NCBI GenBank assembly: GCA_015272215.1
Contig: JACYMD010000093.1
Location: forward strand, 62,001 to 126,000
Direction: 5' to 3'
DNA from: Rivularia sp. T60_A2020_040
Lineage (GTDB): Bacteria > Cyanobacteriota > Cyanobacteriia > Cyanobacteriales > Nostocaceae
DNA: 64,000 nt
In this document: one piece after another, positions 8,712 to 19,534 of the stretch
Numbering within the stretch: position 1 is the stretch's first letter
Layout: each line of letters opens with the position of its first letter
The notes under the pieces: generated by a model
What the model was told of the DNA's origin: nothing
What the model saw: the letters and a program-made list of their open reading frames with translations, nothing else
The model's database searches: none
Program-made: the position numbers and the translations under genes

Positions 8712-11700
8712 CTAAATCACTGCTGCTTCGGGTACGGCATTCTGCATTTTGGTAAATGCATCGATTAAAGTTTGCAACTGTACGTCTGCTTTCATCACTC
8801 CTAAACCTCTTACTGTTACTTTTCCGGGAGAATATACAAACCTGCTCATCATATTTTGCGGTAATTTTTCAGCTAATAATTTCCAAGCGGGTTCTTCCAT
8901 GGGTGTTTCTAATACTATGTGTTGCTTTCCTTCGGGTTTAATGCGACTAAATCCCAAATTCTTCGCTAATTGTTTCAACTCCATGACTCGTAAAAGTTGA
9001 TTGGCTGATGCAGGGATAGTTCCATAACGATCGTTCCATTCTGCTGCAATTAATGCTAATTCTGATTTTGATTTAGCTACTGCTACGGCACGATAAGCGC
9101 TCATTTTTTGGTCTAAATCGGGAATGTAATCTGCTGGAATCAGCGCTGTCAAGTTCAGATCAATTTGAGTATCGTCAACGGTGGGAATTTCTTGTCCCCG
9201 AATTTCGCGGATGGCTTCTTCAAGCATTTCCATGTACAAGTCGAAGCCGATGACGTTCATTTGTCCGGATTGCTCTGCTCCCAACAAGTTACCAACTCCA
9301 CGAATTTCCATATCCCGCATTGCTAATTGATAACCGGAACCAAGTTGAGTAAATTCTTGAATCGCTCTCAACCGTTTACGTGCTGCTTCCGATAATGACC
9401 GCTGTTTGGGATAAAATAACCAGGCATGGGCTTGAATTCCTGCACGTCCCACACGTCCCCGCAGTTGGTAAAGTTGTGCTAAACCGAATTTATGCGCGTC
9501 TTCAATTAAAATCGTGTTAACTCGCGGAATATCCAAACCAGATTCAATAATTGTCGTACAAACTAAAATATCTGCTTCCCCACTACTGAAAGAAAGCATG
9601 ATCGATTCTAACTCACTCGCATCCATTTGACCATGCGCGATCGCAATTCTCGCACTTGGTATCATCTCTCGAATTCCAGCGGATGTTTCTTCAATCCCTT
9701 CTATCCGGGGAACTACATAAAATACTTGTCCACCCCGGTCTAATTCTTGACGTATAGCAGTACGAATAGCTTCGGGATTAATCGGTGAAAGGTGAGTTTT
9801 GATTGGTCTTCTTGATGGGGGTGGTGTAGTAATTAAACTCATTTCCCGAATTCCCGATAAGGACATATACAAGGTACGGGGAATTGGTGTAGCGCTCAAA
9901 GTTAGTACGTCAACTTGAGTTTTCAAGGATTTGATTTTTTCTTTTTGATTTACTCCAAACCGCTGTTCTTCATCTACGACTAATAGTCCTAAATCCTTGA
10001 TTTGCACACCTTTTCCTAACAGTTGATGAGTACCAACAACTATATCTAATTCCCCAGTTGCCAGTCGTTTTTGAATATTGCGTTTTTCTTCAGCGCTACG
10101 GAAACGGTTGAGCAATCCCACCTGGATTGGATACGGTGCAAACCGTTCTTTTAAAGTGTGGTAATGCTGTTGAGTCAGAATAGTAGTTGGTGCAAGTAAA
10201 GCAACTTGTTTCCCAGCAGTTACAGCTTTAAAAATCGCTCGAATTGCCACTTCCGTTTTACCAAAACCCACATCACCGCACACCAAACGGTCCATGGGAC
10301 GCTCGCTTTCCATATCCCGTTTGACATCTTGGGTTGCCTTTAACTGGTCGGTTGTGGGTTGATAAGGGAAAGAATCCTCCATTTCCTCTTGCCAAGGTGA
10401 ATCCTGGGGATAATTAAAACCAATTTGTTGGGAACGAGCCGAATACAGCCTGAGTAAATCCACAGCCAATTTTTTGACGGCTTTGCGGACTTTATTTTTG
10501 GTATTCTCCCAAGCCTTGCCAGTCATATTATTAAGTTGTGGTGAGCCGTTGCCAGTAGTGCGGAAGCGCGATAAAGCACCAACTTGGTCTGCTGCTACCC
10601 GTAATAGCCCATCTGCATACTTGACAACCAAATAATCGCGGGTTTCGTTGTTCAAAGTTAAACTTTCTAACTTGACAAATTGACCCAAACCATGATTCCT
10701 GTGAATTACATAATCTCCCGGACGCAACTTATTGGGATCAACTTGTTTAGAAGTAGCTTTACGACGCTTGCGGACATAACCGGGAGTCGCGAGAGTGTGC
10801 TGTCCGTAGAATTCCCGATCGGTGACAACAACCAAGCGATAAGTAGGTAATATAAAACCTTCAAGTTCGGCAAGCCCAGAATATTTTAAAGCAATAGGAA
10901 CGTGATTAATTTGTAACCTATCGATAGCTTGAAAATCGCGGGGATTAGGAATAAACTGTGCCGGACAATCGTGTTCCTGTAACAATGAAACCGATCGCGA
11001 AGGTTGTGCCGAAATTAACCAAACTGCAAAATTGCGTAGGCTCTGCCCGCCGTAGGCATCGCGTTCTCCTCGCAGTGTCTCCGCTAACTTTGCAAAAGCA
11101 TGGGGAGTTACCGGAATTGAACGAGCAGCAAGGTTAACCCCATCATTCTCCTCAGATAATTCCGATAAATAGACAGTTGCAAAATTTGCCACATCCTCCA
11201 AACATTCTTCCCAGAAGCGGTGAATCTTGGGTAATTGGGCATAGGAAATAGTATTTTCGATTGAGGAATTAGGAGTTATTCTTCCCCCCATCTCCCCATC
11301 ACCTTGTCCCCCCCTCTCCCATTGTTCTTCTGCATTCTCCACCCAACGCAAGCTGTGAGCGTAGCACTGCTCAGATTCATCAATCGCGATTAAAGTATTT
11401 TCAGGTAAATAATCTAATAAAGAAGCGGGTTTTTCGTAAGCTATACCCAAAAATCTACGGGTTCCTTCTAAAAGCCGTCCCGAATCAAATTGTTCTTGTT
11501 CTTCTGGTGAAAGATAATCCTCTACAGATGCGACAAATTGCGTTTGTGACATCAAAATCGGCGCAAAACTAGTCGGAGTCAGAATTAGTTGGTCAATTTT
11601 ATCTAAAGCAGAACGCTGAGTAGATGGATCGAATTCCCGGATTTGCTCAATTTCATCTCCGAACCACTCCAAACGTACTGGTAATTCCGAAGATACGGGA

Positions 11701-12275
11701 AACACATCCACAATATCACCGCGCCGACTCCAAGTTCCTTCCATTTCTACCAAAGGAACTCGTTCGTATCCCAAAGTTGCCATTTTTTCGGCAAACTTAC
11801 CCAGGTTAAATTCCATTCCCTTGGCGATATTCAAGCAAAAGGGTTTGAATGCTTCCGGGGGTGGCAGATGGGGCTGTAAGGCTGCGTGAGTGGCGATGAC
11901 GGCTATTGAAGCAGAGGAATCATCCGATTGGGCAGCAAATTGCATTAAATCAGCGAGAACCTGCATTTGACCCCAAGTCATTTCGGTTTCCGGATCAAAT
12001 GGTTCGTAGGGGGATGCTTCAGAAGTGGGATAAAAATGTACCGTCTTCCATCCCATTGTTTCTAACTGCGTAGTCCAGCGTCCAGCTTCTTCCAAAGTAG
12101 CGCATACCACAAACAAGTGATTCTGAGAACTATTCGCCAAAGCTGAAGCCACCAAACCCTTTGGTAAGCGGGGAATTCCATTTAATCGTAATTGTTTTTG
12201 TGTTTTTAACTTAGCAAGAAGTTCGGTAGTGAGAGGGGAACGTCCCAAACCACGCACGATGGAAGAAAAAGCCAT
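8712..12275 (-). CDS. mfd: Transcription-repair coupling factor Mfd
   Basis: UvrB-like N-terminus, CarD-like [20 protein letters not shown], helicase motifs [37 protein letters not shown]; start [15 protein letters not shown] preferred. Confidence 0.97.
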   Translation of the reverse strand: MAFSSIVRGLGRSPLTTELLAKLKTQKQLRLNGIPRLPKGLVASALANSSQNHLFVVCATLEEAGRWTTQLETMGWKTVHFYPTSEASPYEPFDPETEMTWGQMQVLADLMQFAAQSDDSSASIAVIATHAALQPHLPPPEAFKPFCLNIAKGMEFNLGKFAEKMATLGYERVPLVEMEGTWSRRGDIVDVFPVSSELPVRLEWFGDEIEQIREFDPSTQRSALDKIDQLILTPTSFAPILMSQTQFVASVEDYLSPEEQEQFDSGRLLEGTRRFLGIAYEKPASLLDYLPENTLIAIDESEQCYAHSLRWVENAEEQWERGGQGDGEMGGRITPNSSIENTISYAQLPKIHRFWEECLEDVANFATVYLSELSEENDGVNLAARSIPVTPHAFAKLAETLRGERDAYGGQSLRNFAVWLISAQPSRSVSLLQEHDCPAQFIPNPRDFQAIDRLQINHVPIALKYSGLAELEGFILPTYRLVVVTDREFYGQHTLATPGYVRKRRKATSKQVDPNKLRPGDYVIHRNHGLGQFVKLESLTLNNETRDYLVVKYADGLLRVAADQVGALSRFRTTGNGSPQLNNMTGKAWENTKNKVRKAVKKLAVDLLRLYSARSQQIGFNYPQDSPWQEEMEDSFPYQPTTDQLKATQDVKRDMESERPMDRLVCGDVGFGKTEVAIRAIFKAVTAGKQVALLAPTTILTQQHYHTLKERFAPYPIQVGLLNRFRSAEEKRNIQKRLATGELDIVVGTHQLLGKGVQIKDLGLLVVDEEQRFGVNQKEKIKSLKTQVDVLTLSATPIPRTLYMSLSGIREMSLITTPPPSRRPIKTHLSPINPEAIRTAIRQELDRGGQVFYVVPRIEGIEETSAGIREMIPSARIAIAHGQMDASELESIMLSFSSGEADILVCTTIIESGLDIPRVNTILIEDAHKFGLAQLYQLRGRVGRAGIQAHAWLFYPKQRSLSEAARKRLRAIQEFTQLGSGYQLAMRDMEIRGVGNLLGAEQSGQMNVIGFDLYMEMLEEAIREIRGQEIPTVDDTQIDLNLTALIPADYIPDLDQKMSAYRAVAVAKSKSELALIAAEWNDRYGTIPASANQLLRVMELKQLAKNLGFSRIKPEGKQHIVLETPMEEPAWKLLAEKLPQNMMSRFVYSPGKVTVRGLGVMKADVQLQTLIDAFTKMQNAVPEAAVI

Positions 12276-12439
12276 AACGTTTACAAATGAAGTAGCTCTT
12301 GAAAACAATTTGCTGCATCCTTACGGATGTTCAGCGCGGCACGAACGGACGCGAATCACGCCATTAATGAAAATTTACACTCAGGACATTAAACCCTGAA
12401 TAAAGGTTAAAAATAAACATAACAGACCTTTTTCCTGGA

Positions 12440-12631
12440 TCAATCCCGATATTTTTCCGCAAATTGACCTTTTTCTAAAATACAGGTTAAGAAGTCTTTT
12501 TGACGAATATCTACTCTAACTATTTTATAACCGTCAATGAAAAATGTTGTTTTAAAAGTGTTTTTCCCTAGTAAAATTACGACTGAACCAACGGGTAACT
12601 TATACGTAGAGTGTGTTCTGTGTTCGGGCAT
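12440..12631 (-). CDS. Small hypothetical protein (63 aa)
   Basis: ORF only; composition plausible. Confidence 0.35.
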   Translation of the reverse strand: MPEHRTHSTYKLPVGSVVILLGKNTFKTTFFIDGYKIVRVDIRQKDFLTCILEKGQFAEKYRD

Positions 12632-12753
12632 AAATTCCTTAGTCGGAGGAAAATTTATGTATTTAGAGTCTTTTATTTTTACCCCTTGAATGCTAGATAC
12701 TTAAAAATCAAAACGAGTCATAGTTAGCCGCTTTTTCAACGGCAATTTTAAGA

Positions 12754-14070
12754 ATGTCCCCCAATATCGAATTAGTAATAATTTTTCTCCTAATTTTCGC
12801 TAACGGCATATTCGTCATGTCAGAATTGGCCATAGTCTCTGCTCGTAAAGTCCGCTTGCAACAACTTGCCAACCAGGGAAACACCAGAGCCAAAACCGCT
12901 TTTGAATTAGCTTCTTCTCCTACTCAATTCCTGGGTACCGTTCAAGTGGGAATCACTTTAATTACTATCTTGTTTGGGGCTTATGGGGAAGAAGTTATTA
13001 CTGAAAGAATATATCCAATATTAGATTTTATTCCTTTATATCAAATTCAGTTTGCTCGTGGATTATCAGTATTAATAATTACTTTTTTAGCAATAATTTT
13101 GGGTGAACTCGTACCGAAGCGTGTGGCATTAAATAACCCGGAAATTATTGCTTCTATTATTGCTTTACCGATGAAAGGCTTAATTAAAATTGCCTCTCCG
13201 ATTGTTTTTATTTTAAGCACTTTTACAGATACAATAGTGCGATTATTGGGAATTAGACCTTCTACCGGACCGCAAATTACAGAAGAAGAAATTAAAATAT
13301 TAATTGAACAAGGTACCGAAGAAGGAACCTTTGAAGAAGTAGAACAGGATATGGTTGAGCGAGTTTTTCGTTTAGGCGATCGCCCTGTCAGTTCTTTCAT
13401 GACACCACGTCCAGAAATCGTCTGGTTAAACTTAGAAGATAGTGCTAAAGAAAACCGTGAAAAAATTATTGAAAACGGTTATTCACGGTATCCTGTATGT
13501 CAGGAAAACTTGGATAATGTACTGGGAATTATTCCGGTAACTAACTTATTGTCTCGCAGTTTCTGCGGCGAACCTATGGATTTAACTATCGGATTACGAG
13601 AGCCGATATTTGTACCCGAAAGCACCCGTGGATTAAAAGTTTTAGAGTTATTCAAACAAAGCATCAATCATGTGGCTTTAATAGTAGATGACTATGGAGT
13701 AATTCAAGGATTGTTAACTCTCAATGATGTATTAATTGAAATTGTCGGCGATCTTCCTTCGGATGAAGATGATGATGAACCGCAAGCAGTACAAAGAGAA
13801 GATGGTTCTTGGTTATTAGATGGAATGTTAACTATGGATGAGTTTTTTGAACTTTTTGATATGGAAGAAATCTCATCGGAATCTCGCGGTAGTTATCAGA
13901 CATTAGGAGGTTTAGCAATGACTAATTTAGGTCGTATTCCCGTTCCTACAGATAACTTTGAATGGAAAGGAATGCGTTTTGAAATCATCAAAATGGATGG
14001 TAATCGTGTCGATCAAATTTTGGTAATACCATTCATCACTGAATCAATTAATTTAGATGAATCGGAATAA
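12754..14070 (+). CDS. CNNM/DUF21 and CBS-domain hemolysin-family membrane protein
   Basis: N-terminal DUF21 membrane domain ANGIFVMSELAIVSARKVRLQQLANQGN; CBS region FMTPRPEIVWL...; CorC-like C-terminus. Confidence 0.92.
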   Translation: MSPNIELVIIFLLIFANGIFVMSELAIVSARKVRLQQLANQGNTRAKTAFELASSPTQFLGTVQVGITLITILFGAYGEEVITERIYPILDFIPLYQIQFARGLSVLIITFLAIILGELVPKRVALNNPEIIASIIALPMKGLIKIASPIVFILSTFTDTIVRLLGIRPSTGPQITEEEIKILIEQGTEEGTFEEVEQDMVERVFRLGDRPVSSFMTPRPEIVWLNLEDSAKENREKIIENGYSRYPVCQENLDNVLGIIPVTNLLSRSFCGEPMDLTIGLREPIFVPESTRGLKVLELFKQSINHVALIVDDYGVIQGLLTLNDVLIEIVGDLPSDEDDDEPQAVQREDGSWLLDGMLTMDEFFELFDMEEISSESRGSYQTLGGLAMTNLGRIPVPTDNFEWKGMRFEIIKMDGNRVDQILVIPFITESINLDESE

Positions 14071-14111
14071 TGACTATTCGTAATTGTTTCCCCATTCCCC
14101 ATTCCCCAAAA

Positions 14112-14146
14112 AAATAAAAGAAACCCGTTGTTCACGGGTTTTGATC
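14112..14146 (+). terminator. Rho-independent terminator candidate downstream of the CBS-domain gene
   Basis: aaacccgttgttcacgggtttt hairpin. Confidence 0.6.
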
Positions 14147-14167
14147 GAATTAAAATATTGATCAATG

Positions 14168-14740
14168 CTAAGTCTTAACTTGCCTACTATCGCGATCGCG
14201 ATTTGATGAAGTTCTTCCTTGGGTACACTCTCCGGAAGATTGTTGCTTTTCTTCTCCGTAGATAAAAGGACAATATTTTGTATTTGCGCTCATACAGTCC
14301 ATGTGCGGAGTTTTAGCGCAAATTAGTAGTAGTACACCTAAAATTATTAATAAACCACAAATAGACGCGACTTGAATCCCTGAAATTTCTAAAGCACCAT
14401 GAACAATTACTTCTCGCAGTAAAGATACAATTGTGACTTCTACAGCAACTCCAACTGCAATACTATGCTCTTGTAAATACACCATTAGTAGTCGAAATAA
14501 CTCGACTAAAATTAAAATAAATAGCATTTGTGCAGTTATTTGCTGATAATTAAAGGAATACAAAATATCGTTAAATATTCCCCATAATTTGATTACCATT
14601 ACAGCAAACAAACAAAAACATAGAGCGATGACAATTATGTCACAAAAAGTCTCCATGTTACTGACTATCCTATGCCTATCTAACCAACGATTCCACAATA
14701 GAAATTGACTTTTCGGACGTTTTTTCACAAACATAAACAT
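14168..14740 (-). CDS. Phosphate-starvation-inducible PsiE family protein
   Basis: Four predicted TM segments and PsiE-like LVELFRLLMVYLQEHSIAVGVAVEVTIVSLLREVIVHG. Confidence 0.8.
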   Translation of the reverse strand: MFMFVKKRPKSQFLLWNRWLDRHRIVSNMETFCDIIVIALCFCLFAVMVIKLWGIFNDILYSFNYQQITAQMLFILILVELFRLLMVYLQEHSIAVGVAVEVTIVSLLREVIVHGALEISGIQVASICGLLIILGVLLLICAKTPHMDCMSANTKYCPFIYGEEKQQSSGECTQGRTSSNRDRDSRQVKT

Positions 14741-14824
14741 TAATTTTCAAGTGAAATAAAGACCACACGAGCAATTCTTTTATTGTGACGTGAGTTAAAA
14801 TAATTAGCAGCAGTATTGACAACT

Positions 14825-15766
14825 TTATCGAGGTATTTGATAAGTAAAATTCTGCGCTTGCAGCATCAATTGTTCAGCACTATTTGCCCACTGAAGATTA
14901 TTTTGTGATAAAAACAAATCCCTGGCAAATTGTAATACACGCATAGCATCTGGATATTGTTTTAATTGTATAAATGCCAATCCCGCACCGTAATAAGCAC
15001 TAGGATAATTGGGGTTAGCATCGGCAGATTTTCTAAACGCTTCTAAAGCTTGTTCGTGTTTCCCTTGAGTATATAAAATTGAACCAATATTATAATGTGC
15101 TTCGGGATATTTCGGATTGATTTTTACTGCTTCATTAAAAGCCTTGATTGCTGGGTTGAATTTGCGTTCTTGTAGATAACATAATCCAATTTGATAAGCT
15201 GGTTCTGGTGCTTTTTCACTATATTTCAGTGCCTTTCTGAATGAATTTACTGCTTTGTTACAATCTTCTTTCTGCTGGTACAATAAACCTAAATTGTAGT
15301 GAGCAACTCCTAATTTGGCATCGATTTCCAAAGCTCGCTGTAAATAACTTTCAGCTTGCACAAAATTATTTCCTTCCAACAACGAACCACCTAAATTTGC
15401 ATAAGCTAAAGCAAACTTAGGATCGACTTGGGTTGCTTGATAAAAAGCATCCGCTGCTGGTTGTAATTTTCCTGTTTGTCGCAACGCTAATCCCAAATTA
15501 TAATGTGCAGGTGCTAAAGATGGTTCTAGTTGAATGGCTTGATTAAAAGCTGCGATCGCATCTTCAACTCTTCCCATCTGAATCAACTGCAAACCCTGAT
15601 TTAAGTGAGTTGTAGCCGTTTCACGAGCGTATTGCGCTAGTTTTTGCGGAACAGGATCAAAGGGATATAACTCGGCTTCCTTCGCTTTAGCGGGAGCAAT
15701 GCTCGCACTTAATAATATTGCACTCAAAAATGCAGTTAGTCGATGTTTATACAGTAGTTTTTTCAT
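14825..15766 (-). CDS. Secreted TPR-repeat protein
   Basis: Signal-like N-terminus and serial TPR motifs (AIAAFNQAIQLEPSLAPAHYNLGLAL...). Confidence 0.9.
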   Translation of the reverse strand: MKKLLYKHRLTAFLSAILLSASIAPAKAKEAELYPFDPVPQKLAQYARETATTHLNQGLQLIQMGRVEDAIAAFNQAIQLEPSLAPAHYNLGLALRQTGKLQPAADAFYQATQVDPKFALAYANLGGSLLEGNNFVQAESYLQRALEIDAKLGVAHYNLGLLYQQKEDCNKAVNSFRKALKYSEKAPEPAYQIGLCYLQERKFNPAIKAFNEAVKINPKYPEAHYNIGSILYTQGKHEQALEAFRKSADANPNYPSAYYGAGLAFIQLKQYPDAMRVLQFARDLFLSQNNLQWANSAEQLMLQAQNFTYQIPR

Positions 15767-16731
15767 GGGTATTCTCCCGAATAACGTTTTGTCTGAGGCT
15801 TCTATTTACTAAAACTAAATTTGTTTGCGAAATGTTTAATTTTATATAGAAATGTTCTATTTTTTACCTAAGCTTAGAAAAATTTTACAAGAAAATACCA
15901 TAAAGTTGATCGTAATCGGATTAATGTTCACTTATTGATCGGATTTTTTCGCGATCGCTTTCGGCTTGAAAAAAACAAATCAAACCTCAACTCTGAATTC
16001 TTTCGTTTAACCATTTACCAGGGATTTTGTCAAGAGTCATTTAAATCGGTTTATCTTGACTTTGATTAGTTTTCGATAGACTTTAAGGTGTATTGTCTCA
16101 AAAGGCAACATAATTGTCGTAGTCTTATTGCTTCAGCAATTTTTAAGTAATTAATTAGGCACAAGCAGTTATTTTTTTAACTTAATGTCAGCTAGTATTC
16201 GGACACGTTAATTATCAGGAGTAAAGGTAGTGGCTTGCCCGCGTCGGTTTGTGGCGTACTGAACACGTAGGGTGTCTGTAAGAACATAGGTCTCCCTCGT
16301 GACTAATAGGGAGCGAGACGTATGTCCTTACGGACACGCTTCGCTAACCCACTACAAATAAATCACCCCGTCAGTCGTCTGTAGGCGAAGCCTTCCCGGA
16401 GGGTAGACGACTTTCGCTATGAGACAGGGAATTTGATTCCCTGCCTCCTTGGATACACACCCCGCACAATTAATGTGGTGAAATACTACATTTAAAGTCT
16501 TAGTTTTATTCCTTACTTCCTGAGTAAGTTAAAATTCATCAAGAAAAATTTACTTGATTTTTAATTGCAATATATTTGTTGATTGTGGCTGAATATGAAT
16601 TTATTTTTCAAGTAATTTATTAATTTATAATCCTTTGTTAAAGACTAATTAAAAGCTAAACTCAAATTCATAAAAATATAAACAGAGACAGATATTTATA
16701 TAGTAGTTGATGAATTATTTCCAAGAATATT

Positions 16732-17625
16732 ATGGGCTTTATTTTTTCTCTGTTAACTAGTTTAATTGCAACTCTTGTGTATTTAAACTCCGGTAAAGTA
16801 TCTAACGACAGAAATCGTTTAGCGGTACGTGTAGTAGCTGCATTGATTGGTCTAATTGCAGTATATGCTTGTATTTCTAGAGCTTTCGTAATTGTTCCTC
16901 CAGGTAATATTGGAGTTGCAAATTTATTCGGTAGGGTTTCGGATAATACTTTTAATCCTGGAATGAATTTAGTCAACCCTTTTACTAAAGTGTTGAATTT
17001 TTCTACTCGCTTAAAAGATATTAAAGAAAATGTAGATGCAAGTTCTCAAGAAGGTTTAAACTTGAATATTGATGTTAGTTTACAATACAAAATTGACCCG
17101 CAAAAAGTCGCAACAGTCTATAAAACAATTGGAACCAGTGAAACTCAATTAATAATTTCTCGATTTCGTTCTACTATCCGTTCTATAATTGCTCAATATC
17201 CAGCAAACGATATTTATTCCAATAAACGTCAAGAAGTTACTAACAAAATAAATGAACAACTTACCCAAGAATTATTACCTCTGGGTTTCGTTGTCGAAAA
17301 AGCTTTGTTACGAAATGTGCAAATGCCGGATACAATTCAAGCAGCAATTCAAGCAAAGCTCAAAGCTGAACAAGAAAACCAGCAAATGAAGTTTATTTTA
17401 GAAAAACAACGTCAAGAAGCTGAACGTAAACGGATTGAAGCTAAAGGTATTGCTGATTCTCAAAAAATTATATCTGATGGATTAACTAATCAAATATTGC
17501 AGTTACGGACAATCGAAGCAACCGAAAAACTTGCTCAATCTCCCAACTCGAAAATTATTGTTATTGGTTCCGGTAAAGGTCAATTGCCCATTCTACTACA
17601 GGAACCAGCAACTACAGCACCTTAA
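16732..17625 (+). CDS. Prohibitin/SPFH-domain family protein
   Basis: VIVPPGNIGVANLFGRVSDNTFNPGMNLVNPFTKVLNFSTRLKDI...; SPFH domain and coiled coil. Confidence 0.92.
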   Translation: MGFIFSLLTSLIATLVYLNSGKVSNDRNRLAVRVVAALIGLIAVYACISRAFVIVPPGNIGVANLFGRVSDNTFNPGMNLVNPFTKVLNFSTRLKDIKENVDASSQEGLNLNIDVSLQYKIDPQKVATVYKTIGTSETQLIISRFRSTIRSIIAQYPANDIYSNKRQEVTNKINEQLTQELLPLGFVVEKALLRNVQMPDTIQAAIQAKLKAEQENQQMKFILEKQRQEAERKRIEAKGIADSQKIISDGLTNQILQLRTIEATEKLAQSPNSKIIVIGSGKGQLPILLQEPATTAP

Positions 17626-17638
17626 GATTTTTTTGGCT

Positions 17639-17676
17639 AAGAAGTCGGGTTTTTGAGAAAAAACCGACTTCTGATA
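17639..17676 (+). terminator. AAGAAGTCGGGTTTTT hairpin (terminator-like dispersed repeat)
   Basis: aagaagtcgggtttttgagaaaaaaccgacttct just downstream of the SPFH gene. Confidence 0.6.
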
Positions 17677-17750
17677 AATTATACTTCTTAATAATTCCTG
17701 TAGGGTGTCACACTCCGAAAGTCTTAAGTCCTGATTTAATTATTTAATTT

Positions 17751-17936
17751 ATGGAAGCATCACAATCTTGGTATATTGTCAAGCAAAAAACCGGAAGTTG
17801 CAAAATCGTCCCCAGCGAACAAGCATCCGGAGACGATACAGAGATTACACAGAAGTGGGGACTTTTCAGTTCCAAAGAAGAAGCCATAGCCCGTCGTATA
17901 GGCTTAATTAGGACGGGAAAATGTCAACCGATCTGA
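17751..17936 (+). CDS. Small conserved hypothetical protein (61 aa)
   Basis: MEASQSWYIVKQKTGSCKIVPSEQ...SKEEAIARRIGLIRTGKCQPI. Confidence 0.6.
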   Translation: MEASQSWYIVKQKTGSCKIVPSEQASGDDTEITQKWGLFSSKEEAIARRIGLIRTGKCQPI

Positions 17937-18075
17937 AAAGTTAGGGGCAAGAAATCAAAACTTATAACTTGCAGTTCTTAATTATGAACCGAGTAATAAT
18001 ACTCCCAACTCCCGTACAGACGTAGCACTGCTACGTCTCTACAACAACTTTCAACTCTCAACTCCTAACTCCTAA

Positions 18076-19362
18076 CTAATTGTTCCCTGCTCTGGTATTA
18101 CCTTGAGCAGCAATTGTTTTCCTTAACTCTTCCACGGCTTTAGCAAATTGAGGATCTTGTAAGGTGGCTAGTTTATCGCGCTCCTTGAGCCACAAATTCT
18201 GTCGCTGTTCGTCATTCAAATCGACCTTGACATCTGGTTTAATACCTAATTTGTTGATATCTGTACCGCTAGGAGTTTGATATTTAGCAATCGTGACTGC
18301 AACTCCGGAACCATCATCAAGGGGACGAACTGACTGCACTAAACCTTTGCCAAAAGTTTTACTACCTACCAAAACAGCACGCTTGTTATCTTGCAACGCA
18401 CCGGAAAGAATTTCACTAGCGCTAGCACTTCCTTGATCGACCAAAACGACTAGTGGTTTCTCGGTAAGGGAGCGTCCGTTTGCTGTTTCTTTTTCAACTA
18501 TTCCCTTGCGGTCAATTGTGGAAACAATCGTACCATCCTTGAGCCACATTCTGGCAATTTCGATACTAGAGAATAACAGACCACCCGGATTATTACGCAA
18601 ATCTAATACGTATCCATCAACGTTCTTCTTCTCTAAGTTTCTAATAGCTTCGCGCATTTCTTTTGAAGCATTAGCGCTAAACTGTTTGAGACGAATATAG
18701 CCAATATTGCCCGCAGGAGTTTGTTTTTGGGAATATTCGACCGGATGAATTTCGATTTTTGCTCGCGTAATTAAATAGTCTGTTTCTTTGTCATTACGAG
18801 AAATGGTTAACCGAACTTTACTTCCGGGTTGACCTCGAATTAAAGTTACGGCTTCGTTAGTATCCATCCCCTTGGTGCTTTTACCATCAATTTTGGTAAT
18901 AATATCTTTTGCCAAAATACCAGCTTTAAATGCTGGGGTATCTTCCAATGGTGCAATGACAGTCAACTTCTTAGTTTCTTCATCAAGACCAATGGTAATA
19001 CCAACACCAGTCAATTCCCCAGAAGTATCCACCTGCATATTCTGGAATTCTTTGGGGTCCATGAACCGGGTATAGGGGTCATCTAGCTTTTTGAGCATTT
19101 CCCGGATCGATTTGTAGGCTTGCTCTTTGTCGGTGTAGGACTTATCCAAGTACTCACGACGAACAGCCTGCCAATCTACCTGATTAAATGTACCATCTAC
19201 GTATTGGCGGTAAATTATTTGCCATACTTCATCTACTATCTCTTTGGGACTCTCTTTAAATAAGGCTTGTCCTTGTGAATGGATGCCCAAACCCGCGACA
19301 GCAATCGTTGAAAGCGTCACCGCTGTAGCACCTAAAACAAGTCCACTTCTAGTAATCACCAT
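18076..19362 (-). CDS. Carboxyl-terminal processing protease (S41, PDZ)
   Basis: PDZ domain and GSASASEILSGALQDNKRAVLVGSKTFGKGLVQ catalytic region. Confidence 0.95.
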   Translation of the reverse strand: MVITRSGLVLGATAVTLSTIAVAGLGIHSQGQALFKESPKEIVDEVWQIIYRQYVDGTFNQVDWQAVRREYLDKSYTDKEQAYKSIREMLKKLDDPYTRFMDPKEFQNMQVDTSGELTGVGITIGLDEETKKLTVIAPLEDTPAFKAGILAKDIITKIDGKSTKGMDTNEAVTLIRGQPGSKVRLTISRNDKETDYLITRAKIEIHPVEYSQKQTPAGNIGYIRLKQFSANASKEMREAIRNLEKKNVDGYVLDLRNNPGGLLFSSIEIARMWLKDGTIVSTIDRKGIVEKETANGRSLTEKPLVVLVDQGSASASEILSGALQDNKRAVLVGSKTFGKGLVQSVRPLDDGSGVAVTIAKYQTPSGTDINKLGIKPDVKVDLNDEQRQNLWLKERDKLATLQDPQFAKAVEELRKTIAAQGNTRAGNN

Positions 19363-19534
19363 ATTACAGCTGTGCCAGACCGAATTTACATAGTCAGTAT
19401 GCTCAATCTAACACAGCCTAACACTGTACAGACCGAGCATAATTTGTTATTTCGATAAATTTTTCAGTTAATCCGGCTAGCTTTGCACAATCGCGCAAAA
19501 CTAGCAACGTTTTTTTAGCGAAGTTTTTGGTTTT

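Noticed and set aside
13047-13400. 117-aa antisense ORF inside the CBS-domain gene
   Set aside because: Opposite strand of a clearly coding, well-recognised gene; composition typical of a shadow ORF
16427-16445. gggaatttgattccctgcctcc considered as a tRNA T-arm or tmRNA end
   Set aside because: No GGTTCRAATCC loop, anticodon arm or acceptor stem could be assembled around it
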